Source: Oidiodendron maius Zn
Lineage: Eukaryota > Ascomycota > Leotiomycetes > Myxotrichaceae
Direction: 5' to 3'
Assembly: GCA_000827325.1 (NCBI GenBank)
Contig: KN832870.1
Location: 6,224,032-6,288,031, forward strand
Length of the DNA: 64,000 nt
The notes under the pieces: generated by a model
The model's input: only the letters and a program-made list of their open reading frames with translations
Told to the model about the DNA's origin: nothing
Databases searched by the model: none
Part shown: positions 10,857-20,749 of the stretch, piece by piece
Numbering within the stretch: position 1 is the first letter of the stretch
Layout of the letters: every line of letters begins with the position of its first letter
Made by a program: the position numbers and the translations under genes

Positions 10857-12411
10857 GATGAAATTGGCAATTACTGATTATCTAGAATTTGGATGATTAA
10901 GACTTAATTTCTAGACTAGTATTGTTCTTAGCATGCCCAACTTATACTTTACTACATCGGGACATTTATAACACTACTCCACTATACCACTAATAAATCC
11001 CGCTGCGGGAGGCAATCGTACTCTCCATCTCACTAGTTGTCTGTCTGTAGATATACTCACTATTGGTTGTCTTTAATTTCGGAGCATAGTTGGATTTCAT
11101 ATGATGTATGTGTATTAACCAAGGGGATAAAGTCCTCCCCTTTCCTTATGTAGAGGATCCTTCCTTACTCCGTTTAGTCTATAGGGTAAATGAGTGCACG
11201 CCCTACTCTTCACTTCAAGGAATTCCAACCAATAGATGAATAGAAGCCCTCTAGTACAACGCTTCCGATGCATTATCCATTGAATTGCAGTAAAACGTCA
11301 CTAAGGTCGGACTTCCCTCACACTGTTCGGCGCCTAAAGGGAACGCAAAATGTGCCCTGTTATTGATTGGAAACTTGGCTCTCCCTTTGCCGTTGCAGCG
11401 GTGGGGCCGAATGTGCAACAAACGCGTGGTTAAGTTGCACCCTGTGGGTTTCTAAAATTAAATACAGTGACTGCCTTCCATGGAACCGACTGGGGCTTCC
11501 TGTTAGCAAACAACGCAATGGAAGAAGTTCATCATACTGAAGCGGCGGGACCATCGTTAGTGGGAGGTGTACGAGGTTCCTAACAGATAGCTTCACCTTC
11601 GAGCAGTATATTGTAACGACTGGAATATAGCAAGGGTCGCACCTATCATCTATCCTTTACTTTTCTATAACGCGCATCAATAACAGAAATGAAACGATAC
11701 GAACGGGGTTGATGGGCGATGTAGCAATCCTAGCGTGGGGGACACAACAGAAGAGACTAGCATTACAAAAGAAAGAACATGGCGATCATTCCCAGTTGAA
11801 TACCGGTCAAAAAAGAAAGCTGAAATGCGAAGTCGCTAGTCATTCAATCTTACTGAAGGTGTTGTTGGTTTCGTGGTAAAACTCTTATACGAATTAACAA
11901 CTATATAACAATATGATAAATGTAAAAGCCCAAAATGTAAGATTTATCAAACGAAACGATGGCCGCACTCAAACTTCCAGCTTCGGAGATCTGCAGGGCA
12001 TGAGCTAGTTGGCGAGACGGCAAATGCCATCTTTCTCGACTGGTAGCGAACATGCTTTTCGTATCAATAGCTCCATGGTTGGTTCAGTAGCCAAGCTGCT
12101 GGTCATCGCTAGATAGGCAGTGATATAAGATTTTACATCGTTATGTTCAGAACGGTTCCGTACCTCATGCAACATTACCGAATAGTTTGAAGCTTGCAAA
12201 AAGAAGACAGGCCATCTGAAGACACGAAAGATACCGTATCAATGCCAGCCGCCGTAGTTGAGTCCAAACGATGGACGTAAATGCCTTACATCACTCGCAC
12301 CACACAGGGAGTCTGCTATCCGAGACGTGAGAATAGTGCATCGCCTCCGAATAGCTGCATCTGTCAAAATCAATTTTTGACCACGGTAAATAACGAAGCG
12401 AAAGTTCGCCG
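10857..12411. other. Intergenic, nothing reliable
   Basis: No gene or known repeat was recognised. Open stretches are short and lack codon structure or motifs. It is the start of an 8-kb gene-poor zone containing several element relics. Confidence 0.45.
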
Positions 12412-12605
12412 ATTGACCAAGTCAGTAATACTAGGAAGGCGAAAGTGATGCTATGTGGGCATCGAGGAGGACGAGCAAAGCGTGCTGCGAAAGAGGTCAT
12501 TAATGGCAAGGGAAAACGTGATCGGAAGCGTAAGAGTTGCCTTGCAAGGCCATGGAAGGCACCAGTGGCGCGGATGATCAAGGTGCAGGCCACGGGGAAT
12601 AGTTA
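12412..12605 (+). mobile_element. Possible relic of a pogo/Fot-like DDE transposase C terminus
   Basis: A plus-strand stretch reads as a very basic tail, with RAKRAAKEVINGKGKRDRKR and then RPWKAPVARMIK. This resembles the lysine/arginine-rich C-terminal end of fungal pogo-like (DDE_1) transposases. Upstream sequence in this frame is interrupted by stops, and no inverted repeats or target duplication were found. If the call is right, it is an old DNA-transposon fragment. A chance basic stretch is the alternative. Confidence 0.3.
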
Positions 12606-12795
12606 GAGCTAATCAAGCGAATAACGATTCTCTAATTGTATCATGTTGTGAAGTCTTGTTTCAGTTGTCTGGATACACCTCATGGCCTGTATCTAACGTA
12701 ATAATACCCTTTTCATCTGCAGCATTATTGCCGATATCCTGCAGCTCGTTGCCTTCAATCGTTGCTCGCCTCTGTCTGCGATCGACTCTTTGTCT

Positions 12796-13023
12796 CTAAG
12801 GCCGGTATAGTATATCCGACAAAATACCAAAAACGACAAATGAGCTACATATTGCTCCCCCAATAATATCAAATTTATCGCCTACCGTATTCACGCCGTC
12901 CCAAGATTTGCCGCTCAGATTGGCAACGCCCGCTACAACAGACAGCAGTTGGATTGTACCAATGCACATAGTGACTATGACGGTAATAGCTGTCAAAACG
13001 ATAGAATAATACAGGATTGCAAC
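12796..13023 (-). pseudogene. Fragment resembling the C terminus of a nickel/cobalt transporter (NiCoT)
   Basis: A minus-strand segment of about 75 residues ending at a stop (12796-12798) contains two hydrophobic helices: one through TAITVIVTMCIGTIQLLSVV, a loop with GKSWDGVNTVGDKFDIIGG, and one through AICSSFVVFGILSDILY. The arrangement resembles the last two membrane segments of fungal NiCoT (NixA/HoxN-type) transporters. No upstream part with the HX4DH metal motif is found nearby, so this would be a truncated leftover. The assignment rests on remembered pattern only. Confidence 0.33.
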
Positions 13024-13193
13024 TAAATTTAAAGGCTAGAATCTCTCAAATATTTATGCACTGATTTCCTTTAAATTCTTAAATGTTAATCACATATAAG
13101 TAAAAAGCTAGCATTTTCAGTTTTACATCAGAATATTAAGAAATGGTTAAGTTATTACAGTTTTAAAAAAGTGGCTTTCGCGGTAAAATTAGG

Positions 13194-13244
13194 TGATCTG
13201 CTTACTGTCTTGATCTGCTTACTGCCCTGATCCGCTTACTGTCC
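13194..13244 (+). repeat. 17-bp tandem repeat, three copies
   Basis: Three consecutive copies of tgatctgcttactgtct with one to three differences between units, in gene-free DNA. Confidence 0.85.
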
Positions 13245-14688
13245 GACTACGTTAGCCACGGAGTCTAAGTGCTTAGTAAGATCGACTATTAGATAACACG
13301 TGTATCCAGCAAGGGATATCAAATAGAGTTGAATTGAGTCTATTTAAGTTGGTCTTGTTGTTATGTCTCTCTCGCTAGTTTGAGTTTTTCCCCTTCTGCG
13401 GTGAGAAAATGAGTAGGTGCCTAAGGCCTCCACTCTCTGACTTAGGCCCCGGCTAATGTAGGGCTGAATACGAGGCCGCTGCGCCTCCTTCTGATTGACA
13501 ATTCTACGCGAACTGGGCTCATACAGTACTGCTAGACGGGGTTTCAGTGACAATTCTAAACTACTATAAAAGCATATGCTCCCTTTAAACCCTCTATGAC
13601 ATACTAGGTACGCGTTATTGAGTTGGAGTGAATTCAGCTTCTGCGAGAAATGCGGCGGCTTAGTCAGATCAATATGCCTGATGCTCAGCCAGGGTTCCTC
13701 GTCCCGCATCTGATGGGAGGCCGTATCAATGTAAGGAAATAGTCCGAAGGGACAGACACAACCGACGCAATAAAAGCTTATATCAACCAGCAATATGATC
13801 TTCCTCCTTATTGAAGACCGGGAAGATTGTTGCATCTCACAAGGCTGGCCTAACTTTGACAAAAATAAATACACCATAGAAAGCAGAGGGCTAAACGAAT
13901 CTGATGCTATAGATGTGACATTCAACAACTTATATCTGCCATGTGATCAACAATATATTTGTTCCTCTATGCAAAATCCCATTTCGGCTGGGGTTATACA
14001 GTCATTTAACCAATGACCTTCACCAACACGTCTCCGAAATATTACATAAGATCTGAGAGGCTTTTATGGCGTGCATCTTAACCCCCGCAGGTCCTTTTTT
14101 AAGTCTCATCCTATGACCGAAGCTCGGTGCTTTCTAGGCCAGGGCTGCGCCTTGATATACTAACCGATCGCAAGATGATCACCCTATAGGGCTAAGTTCG
14201 CATATTCATATATTCATTGAATACGATCCGACGGCTGGTATTGGATAGACGATGAGCCTTAGTTGAATAGTACTCATCTTAAGAACTAGATATCTACGCC
14301 AGTTTGGAATCATGATGCATCAACTGTGAATAGTGCTGATCCTTATGACTAGAGAGAAACGTTAGTGTAGAAACGTGATGAAAACTACTTTGGAGCACAA
14401 TATTCAGACAGAAATAAGCTGCTGGCTTAAATATAAAAGGGACCAGTGGTCCCCTCTGGAATTGAAGTTTATCAGACATCTTTGATCTCCCATCTCTACA
14501 TTCTCAATATATTCTCCTGGCTACTACAAAACCCGATCAATACACTTACACAATATCCAACATCAATATTAAAGAGTATTTATACCTCAGTCATTATATA
14601 CAAGTCAGTTATTAGTCATCCCTGTTATTAAAAGCCCATTTTCAACTGTTTCTAGTTGTTTTGTGAATTCAAGCTAACTTGGTGTAGA
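13245..14688. other. Intergenic, 5' flank of the small secreted protein gene
   Basis: A 194-codon open stretch on the minus strand (13344-13928) has no recognisable motif and an implausible composition, so I do not call it. The last few hundred bases presumably hold the promoter of the gene at 14689. Confidence 0.4.
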
Positions 14689-15030
14689 ATGATGTTCAGC
14701 AAGCTCTCTGCCGTTGTATTGGCAGCATTTGCCTTCACCACGAACGCTGCTGTTCTCAATATGTATAGCGACGATAACTGCGAAGATTGGGTTGGATCTC
14801 GTAATGTCTGGGACAATACCTGCGCCGAAGGTGTACCTGGATTCCAGTCGTTTGTCATAACATCCGGGGGAGGCGGCGGCCAACTAGTCACTACTTGGAG
14901 CCCGGATGCTTGTGCAGGTCCCTACACAAATTGCGTTAGTGCAGGAAGCGTGGGCCAATGCTTCCTTGCAACCGACTATGCGGGAGGAAGTAATGCAATC
15001 AGCTCATCCTACACCTGCGGCTCAGTTTAG
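14689..15030 (+). CDS. Small secreted cysteine-containing protein
   Basis: A single-exon frame of 113 residues. Residues 1-20 (MMFSKLSAVVLAAFAFTTNA) form a textbook signal peptide. The mature part begins VLNMYSDDNCEDW and has six Cys (NCEDW, NTCAEG, DACAG, TNCVS, GQCFL, YTCGS) and a run of five glycines; three disulphides are possible. Small fungal secreted proteins that open with N-[MI]-Y-x-D-x-x-C are common and of unknown function, some considered effector-like. The start at 14689 gives the better signal peptide than the in-frame upstream ATG at 14656. A diverged, damaged relative lies at 34061-34330 on the other side of the PKS. Confidence 0.75.
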   Translation: MMFSKLSAVVLAAFAFTTNAAVLNMYSDDNCEDWVGSRNVWDNTCAEGVPGFQSFVITSGGGGGQLVTTWSPDACAGPYTNCVSAGSVGQCFLATDYAGGSNAISSSYTCGSV

Positions 15031-15665
15031 GGACACAGACAATAGCCCCAAGCTTACGGTGGCCGAAAGCTAGATCATATGGCACCTTAGTATTAGTGGA
15101 AGTAGATGCAAATCACAATGCTTTATTTAGTCAATTTACTCACATATGATGGCATCCGAAGTTCACTCTCGTCCTTGAATAACAATGAAGCTCCAAGTAA
15201 TACCGGCCTCTAGAATAATCTCTGAGCTATTGCAATATGATCCCTTGATTGTGGTTCTATAGACTGATCGTAGTCTGCTAGACTGAGTTGCAGACCAAAT
15301 ATATAGAGTAGACTTAGAGAGTGTATTAGTCGAGTGGGTATAAGAGATATATATACCCAGCTTTAAGCTGGTAGTATTGTAGCAGGAAAAGATGTGCAGT
15401 GGTTGGTGAGGTTTGTCAGCACACTGAGTGCTGCTGTACTTTAAATACTTCGTAGCGCAGAGCGCTTTAGACAGACAGACAAGGAGCACTTTTTCATTCC
15501 ACTAGTTATGATATAACGTGATACGTATATAGCACAGTTTTGTTTATTTGTTCAGGCAGTTTTCAGTGGTAAACTTCTCGACTCTACTATTGCAGGCATA
15601 TAGAGTATAAACCTGCCTACTGTATAGTGTTTACAGTTAAAATTTAATATTAAAGATATATTCTA
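15031..15665. other. Intergenic, AT-rich
   Basis: No gene was recognised. It leads into a block of LTR-derived repeats. Confidence 0.45.
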
Positions 15666-15924
15666 TTGATCAGGGCCTCAAGCATATATGATACATCCCT
15701 CAGGATCTAGGATATCCTTTAGGATCCAGGATTCAGAGGATTCATGTGAGTCAATAAGAGGTTGAATAGGTCTATATAAAGGGGCCTTTACTCTAGTATA
15801 GCTGTGCTTAATTAGTTGTCTCTGCATCGCTCACTTTACCTACTGCTTTCAGCATTCTGCTATACCGAAAACCTATAGTCAATATAACTGAGTTTCACCT
15901 TGATTTCTAACTACAACCTGCGCA
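15666..15924 (+). repeat. Solo-LTR-like copy of the copia family (copy 1), fossil
   Basis: Plus-strand relative of the LTR at 18006-18233. Both share the opening segment around cagggcctcaagcatatat and the closing block gttgtctctgcatc through ctgagtttcaccttga. It is diverged and probably older than the two-LTR element nearby. Its orientation is opposite to that element. Confidence 0.72.
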
Positions 15925-16046
15925 TTAACCTGACCTCTGCTCAAGATATTCTTTAATAGCTTTATAATAAAAAGAGTATTGCTAATAGTTAATATAGCTT
16001 TAGTATTTTTATTATTAATTATAGCATTTATATCTTAATTATTAAC

Positions 16047-16282
16047 TGTTGACTAGGACCTAGGGCTTCAGGCACATTTACATATACTATATATCTGCCT
16101 ACTAGGCTGCCTACCGGTGCCTATAAGGTGACCAGGTAGGAGCCTATTTGGTGACTCAATTGAGTGTATAGTGTTGAGCATAAAAAGCTCTAGTTCTCCT
16201 AAATCTCTTCTTACTTTAGTTGTCTCTGCATCACTTAATATAACACTGAGTTTCACCTTGATTCCTGACTACGACCTGTGCA
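16047..16282 (+). repeat. Solo LTR of the copia family (copy 2), fossil
   Basis: A 236-bp unit running from tgttgact to cctgtgca, the same ends as the LTRs of the nearby copia element in inverse orientation. The inner sequence is diverged. No target duplication was found. Probably an old solo LTR. Confidence 0.75.
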
Positions 16283-16302
16283 CCTATATTGCCTCAGTTC
16301 AA

Positions 16303-16507
16303 GATTAACTAAGGCCTCAAGCATATATCACGTATCCCTCTGGATTCAGGATCTAGGATCCAGAGGATTCAGAGGTTTCATGTGAGTCAGTAAGAGTCTG
16401 AATAGGTCCATATAAGGGGTCCTTACTCCAGCATATCCGTGCTCATTAGTTGTCCCTTGATCACTCAATAGTCAATATAACTGAGTTCACCTGACCTCTG
16501 CTCAAGA
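16303..16507 (+). repeat. Solo-LTR-like copy of the copia family (copy 3), fossil
   Basis: Shares ggcctcaagcatatatcacg, the CTCAATAGTCAATATAACTG block and the ctctgctcaagat tail with copy 1. The spacing suggests tandem LTR-plus-leader remnants left by recombination or nested insertion. Confidence 0.68.
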
Positions 16508-16661
16508 TTAATTAAAGCTAGCTTTAAAATGCTAGTTATTTTAATGTACTTTATATAAAGACTATATCTTTTGTGGAACTTTTATCTTACAATGGGTAAG
16601 CATCTTTATTAAGGCTTACATAATGCTTTAATTTAATTATATTGAACCAAGGTCAGGGCAA

Positions 16662-16889
16662 TGCACAGGTCGTAGTCGGATATCAAGGTGAAACTCAGTT
16701 ATATTGGCTATTGAGTGATGCAGAGACAACTGAGGGGACTAGACTACAGAACATAATACTCATTATATACCTGCTCAGGTGGTAGCATGCGTAAGCCCTT
16801 ACGACTATACAGTCGTAATACCATTGCGTATGTTGGCACTAACCTGAGACATCGTGATATATATGCCTGAAGCCCTGACACAGTCAACA
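16662..16889 (-). repeat. Copia LTR (3' LTR relative to the element), fossil
   Basis: 228 bp, direct repeat of 18006-18233. It contains an 8-bp palindrome arm pair, ttacgact...agtcgtaa, preserved in both copies. Confidence 0.88.
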
Positions 16890-16964
16890 CTCCCCTGGCT
16901 GAATGCATATATACGCTTCAGCTGATACCTCCTAACTAAGTGAAAAACACCTTAAATACCCTAC

Positions 16965-17100
16965 AGTGCTATACCCACCTCTTAGTGCTACACCCACCTA
17001 TAGTGTTATGCCCACCTGATCAGTGCTGCACCCACCTATAGTGCTGTGCCCACCTAATCAGTGCTGTACCCACCTATAGTGTTCTATAGTGCTATACTGA
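16965..17100 (+). repeat. Minisatellite of 18-20-bp units inside the copia element
   Basis: About seven units of the form agtgctgtacccacctat, alternating between 18 and 20 bp, lie between the gag frame and the 3' LTR and just overlap the end of gag. Confidence 0.88.
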
Positions 17101-17811
17101 TAGTGTTGCTGGGTCATCGTCTTCATCCTGCCTCTGACCCCTAGGTGCTGCCCTAGCTGGCCTCTGTTCAGGATGCTTTTCCCAACAGTTATCGATATCG
17201 TAGCCCTGCTTGCTACAGTAGCCACATTTCTTGACTACTCCACGACCCTTTCGTCCCTTAGCTGGCTTTCCGATATATAGTGCAGTCATCGGCTGATCGG
17301 CTTTCCGAGACTCATCAAGGATATCAGACACTAGGTTCGGTAGTGTTGGTGGAGTTGATCGTGCATTAGACCTCTGTCGGTCTGCCCAGACTGGATAATG
17401 CATATCAAGGAGAGTTATAAAGTCTATTGTATAGACCTCATCTGGCTCTTTAAGACCTACAGCTTCAAGCTTTGACTTTGATAGCTTAAACTGGTCAACA
17501 AAGGCCCCGATTGAGTCATAATGATCGACTCTGAGTGTACGATACTCAGTCAGATACTTTAGCTTTAGGTTCCACCCTGTTGAGGTATACCTCTTATCGA
17601 GTAGGTATATCATTTCGGCTGGGTCCTTTATACCCTTAATCACTGCTGCTGGCCCCTCGTGTATTGATCCTCGAATCGATATCCCACACGTCATACGAGC
17701 CATCCTTTGCTCTATCTCCTTCTTTTTCGACTCCTTAGGTTCAGGATCACTAGGATCACTAGTATCCTTTGGCTGGATATACTCGTCTAGCCCCTTTGAC
17801 CCTAAGAGCAT
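17092..17811 (-). pseudogene. Copia-type gag region, fossil
   Basis: The frame has the helical gag domain of Ty1/copia elements (LDKRYTSTGWNLKLKYLTEY, then LSKSKLEAVGLKEPDEVYTI) followed by a basic linker and a CCHC-type knuckle region (KKCGYCSKQG...NCWEKHPE). It belongs to the two-LTR element and is the only coding part left in it. Confidence 0.8.
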
Positions 17812-18005
17812 AGTTATATTGTCCTTCCAGTCCTCATAGTCTTCTTCCCCCTCTAGCTACATAGACTTAGGGAGATAGAGAGAGGAGTGCTGATTGGCTG
17901 ACATGATTGCGAATAGATAGAGTAGCAGTGTTGAGTTGAGTCTAGGTGATTCCGACTATCCTAAGGCAACCGGAGCTCATAACCTATTGACTTGAGGTTT
18001 AAGGA

Positions 18006-18233
18006 TGCACAGGTCGTAGTCGGATATCAAGGTGAAACTCAGTTATATTGGCTATTGAGTGATGCAGAGACAACTGAGGGGACTAGACTACAAAATATAA
18101 TACTCATTATATACCTGCTCAGGTGGTAGCATGCGTAAGCCCTTACGACTATACAGTCGTAATGCCATTGCGTATGTTGCCACTAACCTGAGACATCGTG
18201 ATATATATGCCTGAAGCCCTGACACAGTCAACA
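18006..18233 (-). repeat. Copia LTR (5' LTR relative to the element), fossil
   Basis: 228 bp, nearly identical to 16662-16889. Confidence 0.88.
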
Positions 18234-18379
18234 AATTATACATAAATTAATATAATGTTATGCCTATATACCAGCAGTCTAAAAAGGGTAACCCCAATAA
18301 TATATAGCTGAAAAGAGTAATTGATCAACCGGTATGAAGATTTTAGTCAGCTTTGGTATGTGGATGTAATGCAAGCCGA

Positions 18380-18518
18380 CTTGCCCCAGATCAAGTTCGT
18401 CGATGCTACACCGATCAAGAATGTTACACTAAGCCAAGTAAGCTTCCGAACTAAATTAAAGTGAGCAACATTTACTAGTTAGACATCTGTAACGATAATA
18501 TTATTAAGCATGAAAAGG
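18380..18518 (+). repeat. Diverged direct repeat flanking the NLR locus, left copy
   Basis: About 140 bp alignable with 23554-23706; shared blocks include ccgatcaagaatg, actaagcca and actagttaga. The pair brackets the NLR pseudogene. The origin of the repeat was not recognised. Confidence 0.7.
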
Positions 18519-19384
18519 AATGTTAAGCTAAGAAAAAGAGGACGACTTAAGCCTACTTCAAACCGCTATATCCTGAGGAGGAAGTTCTTCTGCAACTTCT
18601 CGTTTTTCAATATCGATCTTGCTTATAGTGATAGAGTTGGTCTCAGATATATGAAGGGCATCATTCTATTGATTCAAATCATTGGAAGCCTCTTCCTTCT
18701 TTAGACCGACTGCCATCGTGTTGCTCTTGATTCAAGGTGCGGCTGAAGGTTGGGACTAAGTTGCTGAAGGAGCAATAATATCGAGCCAATCAACGGAGTA
18801 AAACGAACCGCAAAAAGCATGAGAGACAAAGGACAGACTTGGTTTCGAACTTTCCAAGAGTAATCGAGAGAAGAATTCCTCGTCTGGTATAGAAATATAA
18901 GGCCATTTAAAAATTATAGGAATGCAATAACAAACTTGCTATGAGGAAGTTGAAGCACGCTTAAAAACATCTATCAACCCGTCTTAAAGTACCACATTCG
19001 GCAGTAATTGGTAATTCATTGCATTAGACAATCACGATTGTAATTCGGTCAGACTATCGCAGCCACCTTCAAGGAAACGGCCAAGCCACCAAAGCTTGAC
19101 ATTGCCGGAGAGGCACTACGAGCTTTTAAAAGTCCTCAGGTGGCCGAAAACAAGTTGTCACGCCATTTGCTGCACTAGAAGTGCAAGCGACAGTTGAATG
19201 GGTAGCGCAGATGCGGGATCCTCTCCACCTCACTGAAGCTTCGACGACTTTCCAAGCATCTGGGTGGCAAAACAGAGCAGCACAAAGTAGCCGCTCCTCT
19301 TAGACCCGTCTGTTGATTAAAAGTATTAAAAAGGGATATTAACGCCGAACACTAATTGAGTATTCAAAGAGGAGTGAGTTTAGA
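18519..19384. other. Intergenic, downstream of the NLR pseudogene
   Basis: No gene or known element was recognised between the left direct repeat and the stop codon of the NLR-like gene. Confidence 0.45.
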
Positions 19385-20749
19385 TCATCTATCTCTAGCC
19401 GCTAGGTTGATGTCTGCGCCCTGCCCGATGAGGTACTTGACCATCTCAGCCTCTCCGAAGAAGGAGGCGGCGGCAGCAGCTAGCGCACTACCGAAATCTC
19501 CAGTCTGCAGCAGTAGGTTGACATCGGCGCCCTGCTCGACAAGGTACTTGACTATCTCAACATCTCCTCTATAGGCGGCGGCAGCAAGCGCACTACCGTA
19601 GTCTCCAGTCTGCAGCAGTAGGTTAACATCTGCACCCTGCTCGATAAGGTACTTGACTGTCTCAACCTCTCTAAAGTAGGTAGCGGCAGCAAGCGCACTA
19701 CCATAATCTCCAATCTGCAGTAGCAGGTTAATATCGGCACCCTGCTCAACAAGGTACTTAACTGTCTCAACCTCTCCTCTATAGGCAGCAGCAGCAAGCG
19801 CACTACCGTAGTCTCTAGTCTGCAGTAGTAGATTAATGTCTGCACCCTGATTAATAAGGTACTTGACTGTCCCAAGCTTTCTAAAGTAGGTAGCGGCAGC
19901 AAGCGCACTACCGTAATCTCCAGTCTGCAGCAGTAGGTTAACGTCTGCACCCTGCTCAATAAGGTACTTCATTGTCTCAACATCTCCTCTATAGGCAGCG
20001 GTAGCAAGAGCACTACCGTAATCTCCAGTCTGCAGCAGTAGGTTGACGTCTGAACCATGTTCAATAAGGTACTTCATTGTCTTAACATCTCCTCTATAGG
20101 CAGCGGCAGCAAGCGCACTACCGTAATCTCCAGTCTGCAGCAGTAGGTTGACGTCTGCACCATGTTCAATAAGGTACTCCATTTTCTCAACATCTCCTCT
20201 ATAGGCAGCGGTAGCAAGAGCACTACCGAAATCTCCAGTCTGCAGCAGTAGGTCGACATCTGCACCGTGCTCAACAAGGCACTTGACTGTCCCAAGCTCT
20301 CTAAAGTAGGTAGCGGCAGCAAGCGCACTACCATAATCTGCAGTCTGCAGCAGTAGGTTGACGTCTGCACCCTGCTCGACAAGGTACTTGACTGTCTCAA
20401 CCTCTCCTCTATAGGCAGCGGTAGCAAGCGCACTACCGTAGTATCCAGTCTGTAGCAGCAGGTTGACGTTAGCGCCCTGCTCAACAAGGTACTGGACTGT
20501 CTCAGACTCTCCTCTATAGGCGGCGGCAGCAAGCGCACTGCCGTGCCATCCAGTCTGCAGCTGTAGGTTGACGTCGGCGCCCTGCTCGACAAGGTACTTG
20601 ACTGTCTCAACTTTTCCGAAGAAGGCGGCAGCGGCAAGCGCACTGCCGAACTTCTCACTCTGCTGGTTGACCTGCACTCCCCGTTTTATGAGTGCCTCGC
20701 AGATAGGCCTGCAACCTGCTATGGCAGCAAGTGTCAAAAGGGTGTCATC
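19385..20749 (-). repeat. Near-identical 105-bp ankyrin-repeat array
   Basis: Twelve units carrying GSALA at a 35-residue period, plus a diverged first repeat. The units alternate between two subtypes (AYRGDVET and TYFRELGT/KLGT/EVET). Similarity between units is high at the DNA level, the pattern of repeats homogenised by recombination in fungal incompatibility-type receptors. Confidence 0.92.

Larger units (their letters stand above)
16662..18233 (-). mobile_element. Short Ty1/copia element with two LTRs and gag only (TR-GAG-like), fossil
   Basis: Two direct repeats of 228 bp (16662-16889 and 18006-18233), almost identical by eye, bracket 1.1 kb. On the minus strand each LTR runs from TGTTGACT to CCTGTGCA. 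Next to the 5' LTR is a leader with aggttatgagctcc, which resembles the half-initiator-tRNA primer site used by copia. Next to the 3' LTR is a purine run ccaggggag suitable as polypurine tract. Only a gag-type frame (17092-17811) lies between, with no protease, integrase or reverse transcriptase. High LTR identity means a fairly recent insertion. The gag region shows about one break. No clear target duplication was seen. Confidence 0.82.

Noticed and set aside
13344-13928. 194-codon open frame on the minus strand
   Set aside because: No domain or signal, odd composition, no splice support, in relic-rich DNA.
16965-17100. CRISPR-like array
   Set aside because: The 18-20-bp units are contiguous without unique spacers and lie in a fungal retroelement, so it is a minisatellite.
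19552-20658. Long Arg/Ser/Leu-rich frames on the minus strand
   Set aside because: They are out-of-frame shadows of the ankyrin array; the repeat makes every frame long.
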